A stretch of DNA of 64,000 nt, taken from the NCBI RefSeq assembly GCF_905220705.1, contig NZ_CAJNAT010000021.1, positions 62,001 to 126,000 on the forward strand, read 5' to 3'. Below the pieces are notes generated by a model. That model made no database searches and was not told the DNA's origin. It saw only the letters and a list, made by a program, of their open reading frames with translations. This stretch comes from Paraburkholderia domus. Lineage in GTDB: Bacteria; Pseudomonadota; Gammaproteobacteria; Burkholderiales; Burkholderiaceae. A program made the position numbers and the translations under genes. Every line of letters begins with the position of its first letter. Position 1 is the first letter of the stretch. Shown in pieces: positions 61,128 to 64,000 of this stretch.

Positions 61128-62078
61128 ATGAATCCTGCTTTCTCCGTGGTTTTTCTCACTACCTTAAGCGGCGCGGCGCAGGGGTTGCTGATCGCGCTCG
61201 TTGGGGTGGAAGCGGCCGCGCATCTGGGGCTGATTGGAGCGCCGACCGATGCGTTCTATGTCACCGGCGCGGCGCTGTCAGTCGTGTTGGGCGGCCTGGG
61301 ACTGATCGCGTCGTTCTTCCATCTCGGGCATCCGGAGCGCGCGTGGCGCGCGATCGCGATGTGGCGAACCTCCTGGTTGTCGCGCGAATGTCTCTGCCTG
61401 CCGGCGTTTCTCGCTTGTGCTTTTTTCTATGGTGTTGCGCACTGGTTCGGCTCGCCGTGGTCGCTCGCGATAGGCGCACTCGGCGTGCTGGCGAGCGCTG
61501 TGCTATTCGTCTGCACGGCGATGATCTACGCGTGCCTGCGCTTTCTGCAGGAATGGGCTACGCCGCTCACGCTGGTCAATTTTGCGCTGCTCGGCTGCGC
61601 CTCCGGGTTCACGCTGGCTACGGCGCTGACCGCCTGGTTCGCGCCCGCGCTGACGGCGGGGCTGGCGCTCTGCGCCTGTGTGCTCACGCTCGCCGGTTGC
61701 GCGAGCCGTTCGGCATCGCTCGTGCGTAATGCCAGGTTGCGGCCGAAGTCGACGGTGCAGAGTGCGACCGGCATCAACAACCCGAAACTCGTGCAGGTCT
61801 CGCGCGGCTTTACCGCTGGGGCCTTCAATCTGCGTGAGTTCTTCCACGGCAAGTCGGCGGGGACATTGCGTGGAATCAAATGGGCTTTCCTCGTGGCCGC
61901 GTTTGCCTTGCCTGTGTTACTGATGGCGCTAGGCGCGGGCTTGCACCCGATCGGCGTTTCGCTCGGCTTGCTGGCCGCGGCCTGTCTCGTGCAATACGCC
62001 GGCCTCGTGGCGGAACGCTGGTTCTTCTTTGCAGAAGCAAAGCATCCGCAGAATCTGTATTACGCCCGAGTCGGCTGA
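61128..62078 (+). CDS. soeC: Sulfite dehydrogenase-like membrane anchor (SoeC, DmsC family)
   Basis: 316 residues from ATG 61128 with eight membrane helices. FHLGHPERAWRAIAMWRTSWLSRE is the DmsC/NrfD-type loop that carries conserved His/Glu/Arg residues, and ERWFFFAEAKHPQN follows the last helix. It links the complex to the quinone pool. Translationally close to soeB (11-bp gap). The three genes together would pass electrons from sulfite to ubiquinone. Confidence 0.78.
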   Translation: MNPAFSVVFLTTLSGAAQGLLIALVGVEAAAHLGLIGAPTDAFYVTGAALSVVLGGLGLIASFFHLGHPERAWRAIAMWRTSWLSRECLCLPAFLACAFFYGVAHWFGSPWSLAIGALGVLASAVLFVCTAMIYACLRFLQEWATPLTLVNFALLGCASGFTLATALTAWFAPALTAGLALCACVLTLAGCASRSASLVRNARLRPKSTVQSATGINNPKLVQVSRGFTAGAFNLREFFHGKSAGTLRGIKWAFLVAAFALPVLLMALGAGLHPIGVSLGLLAAACLVQYAGLVAERWFFFAEAKHPQNLYYARVG

Positions 62079-62144
62079 TGTGTGCGTTGGCGCGGCCGTC
62101 AGATGTTGGCGGCCGCGTCTGCGTTGCGGTTGGTTAACTGTCGC

Positions 62145-64000
62145 TCAACCGCACGCGCCAACCTCGCCACACGCGGTACAAAAATCGCACCCATCCTTGC
62201 GAATCACCGCATTCGCACCGCAAGAGCCGCATTTGCGTCCGAGCATGGTGTGCAGCCCTTGCGCGCCGCCGGGTTGCGTCAATGCTGTTTCTTCAGCGTC
62301 ACCAGGATGCGGACGGATGCCGAAATCCGCCGGTAACGCCGTCTCGGCCTTCATCTGCCCGCGCGGTAAACGTGCCAGCATGCGCGACGGCACCTGGTTA
62401 CCTTCGGCGTCGAGAAAACCGCGCCGATGCAGAATCTGCTGGATCGCAAAAGCGAGCGCCGCCACTTCGGAATCGTGCCAGCGCGGCGTGCGATGGCCGT
62501 CGAGACGCTGCACCTCGCCGAGCCGAACCTGGCCGCGATCCCACGACACCTTGCGCATATCCTGCAAGTTCCGCGCGACAAAGCCGCCGCGTGCCGCAAG
62601 CGACAACGAACGCATCGTCGCCGTGATCCATTGCTGTGATTCGTCGCGCTGACCGGTCGGAATGAAGAACTCGATGGGGCGCTCGATCGTGACGTCTTCA
62701 CCGCCCAGGCGTCCCGTCACTTCGATGAACGACACCGCCACGTAAAGCGACTTCTTACCGGCTTGCGTCAGGTATTCGACTTTTTCGATGATCGCCGGCA
62801 GCTCGCCCTTGGGCCGATGATCGATCGCGATCCGCAGCGGATCCTGATCGGTCTCGGCCAGCGTGTCGTCCGCTTGCGGCGGGCTCACGCTCAGCACGGC
62901 ACCGAGCGTTTCGTTCGGACGATACGTAGCGAGGCCCTTGAGACCGTTTTTCCACGCGTCGAAGTAGAGGCTTTCGAATGCTTCGAACGGATAGTCCGCC
63001 GGCACGTTCACCGTCTTCGAGATCGACGTGTCCACGTACGGCTGCACGGCGGCCATCATGTCGAGGTGGTCGCGTGCCGACATTTCGAGTGCGCTGACGA
63101 AGTAGTCGGGCAGGTTGTTCACATCGCCGCCGAGCTCGCGATACAGGCGATACGCGTAGTCTTCGACATCGAACGATTCGCGGCCGCCGTCGGCCATCAC
63201 CTTCATGCGCGTGTAGGTCCACGAGAAGGCCGGCTCGATGCCATTCGACGCGTTGTCGGCGAACGCGAGGCTGACCGTGCCGGTCGGCGCGATCGACAGC
63301 AAATGACTGTTGCGGATGCCGTCGCGGCGTATCTCATCCTTGATGTCGTCGGGCAGGCGCGAGGCGAAGGTGCCGGCTTCCAGATAGCGCCCCGCGTCGA
63401 ACAACTCGAACGCGCCGCGCTCGCGTGCCAGTTCCACCGACGCCCGATAGGCTTCGTCGCGCATCAGCCGGGCAATACGCACCGCGAAGTCGCGGCCCTC
63501 CTGCGAGTTGTAGCGCAGGCCGAGCATGACCAGCGTGTCGCCAAGGCCGGTGAAGCCGACGCCGATGCGCCGCTTGGCGCGCGACTCGTCATATTGCTGC
63601 TGCAGCGGCCATAGTGTGACGTCGAGTACGTCGTCGAGAAAACGCACCTGAGTGCGGGTGCGTTTGGCGAGACCGTCCCAGTCGAACGAAGGCTTGCGGC
63701 CTTTCAGTTGCGCGAACGGATCGACCACGAAACGCGTGAGGTTCAACGGTCCGAGATTGCAGCAGCCGTAGGCGGGCAGCGGTTGTTCGCCGCACGGGTT
63801 GGTGGCGCGGATGGTTTCGACGGCGCGTAGATTGTTGTCTTCGTTCATGCGCGAGATGAACACGATGCCGGGTTCGGCGACGTCGTACGTGGAGCGCATG
63901 ATGCGGTCCCAGATCTCGCGGGCGGGCCGTTCGCTATAGACCCACAGACCATCTTCGCGTTGCCGCACATCGCCAGCCGCGCGCAATGCCGGAGACGGTT
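62145..64000 (-). CDS. nrdJ: Class II (adenosylcobalamin-dependent) ribonucleotide reductase, 3' part
   Basis: The frame is open to the right edge; the N-terminal part lies outside. NPCGEQPLPAYGCCNLGPLNLTRFV holds the active-site cysteine of ribonucleotide reductases and the N-C-G-E motif. SIAPTGTVSLAFADNASNGIEPAFSW is the other signature. The C-terminus carries a zinc-ribbon-like CGSCG... CTACGEVGACG, as in bacterial NrdJ. It converts ribonucleotides to deoxyribonucleotides using vitamin B12 and needs no oxygen. Converges on soeC with a 66-bp gap. Partial only by the window boundary. Confidence 0.93.
   Translation of the reverse strand, partial: PSPALRAAGDVRQREDGLWVYSERPAREIWDRIMRSTYDVAEPGIVFISRMNEDNNLRAVETIRATNPCGEQPLPAYGCCNLGPLNLTRFVVDPFAQLKGRKPSFDWDGLAKRTRTQVRFLDDVLDVTLWPLQQQYDESRAKRRIGVGFTGLGDTLVMLGLRYNSQEGRDFAVRIARLMRDEAYRASVELARERGAFELFDAGRYLEAGTFASRLPDDIKDEIRRDGIRNSHLLSIAPTGTVSLAFADNASNGIEPAFSWTYTRMKVMADGGRESFDVEDYAYRLYRELGGDVNNLPDYFVSALEMSARDHLDMMAAVQPYVDTSISKTVNVPADYPFEAFESLYFDAWKNGLKGLATYRPNETLGAVLSVSPPQADDTLAETDQDPLRIAIDHRPKGELPAIIEKVEYLTQAGKKSLYVAVSFIEVTGRLGGEDVTIERPIEFFIPTGQRDESQQWITATMRSLSLAARGGFVARNLQDMRKVSWDRGQVRLGEVQRLDGHRTPRWHDSEVAALAFAIQQILHRRGFLDAEGNQVPSRMLARLPRGQMKAETALPADFGIRPHPGDAEETALTQPGGAQGLHTMLGRKCGSCGANAVIRKDGCDFCTACGEVGACG

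Noticed and set aside
1..64000. tRNA or rRNA genes
   Set aside because: I looked through the intergenic stretches for cloverleaf-like sequence and CCA ends and saw none. A covariance search was not possible here.

Overview
The window is high-GC DNA with the gene content, codon usage and repetitive elements of a Burkholderiaceae chromosome or chromid, most likely Paraburkholderia or a close relative. Supporting signs are the AraC-linked zinc alcohol dehydrogenase, an irlRS/cusRS-type two-component pair, palindromes of the CCTACTTTTCTTTGC type, a class II ribonucleotide reductase and many LysR/GntR/AraC regulators. Genus level is an inference. Both window ends cut through genes: a UvrD-type helicase on the left and nrdJ on the right.

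Region 1 (1-23 kb) is mostly core or housekeeping. In order it holds: the helicase end; a phosphoribosyltransferase-HAD fusion; a periplasmic SUOX-fold protein overlapping a hybrid histidine kinase; an HTH-plus-receiver regulator; a hipBA toxin-antitoxin pair with a striking operator array; a C39-like protein; a K+ channel; a trans-3-hydroxy-L-proline catabolic pair (lhpH/lhpI-like); zwf between two terminators; a decayed secretion-gene fragment; a 1-kb repeat region; adh and its divergent AraC regulator; a Tat-exported molybdoprotein with its cytochrome b; and a heavy-metal-type two-component system.

Region 2 (23.2-37.7 kb) is an accessory island with lower GC in its centre. Leftward genes are luxR, luxI, a GNAT acyltransferase, a 2206-residue NRPS and a HAD phosphatase, spaced 15-49 bp apart. 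Divergent rightward genes are an ATP-grasp ligase, an MFS exporter and a porin. The island lies between a decayed, internally deleted copy of yjdM (left) and an intact yjdM (right) in the same orientation, which suggests how it entered. This is the best candidate for an undescribed system: a quorum-sensing-linked peptide pathway whose synthetase has a C / orphan C-lobe / A / T / E / C layout and no thioesterase.

Region 3 (37.8-42 kb) holds yjdM, small VOC and ABM-domain proteins, a PAS-type diguanylate cyclase and a 2-hydroxyacid dehydrogenase.

Region 4 (42-62 kb) looks like one metabolic neighbourhood for organosulfonates. A GntR/UTRA regulator lies next to a four-subunit succinate-dehydrogenase-like complex with a split class I fumarase-like hydratase. 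Then come a sulfonate/nitrate-type ABC transporter with a LysR regulator, then suyA-suyB-like sulfolactate sulfo-lyase genes, a DctA-like symporter, slcC-like and comC-like sulfolactate dehydrogenases, and soeABC-like sulfite dehydrogenase genes. Together these would take up sulfolactate, interconvert its enantiomers via sulfopyruvate, split it to pyruvate and sulfite, and oxidise sulfite to sulfate. Similar 16-bp motifs in front of the SDH-like operon and in the ABC/suy divergent region suggest one GntR regulon. I infer, without proof, that the SDH/fumarase-like enzymes might feed a C4 sulfonate into the same route. The window ends in nrdJ.
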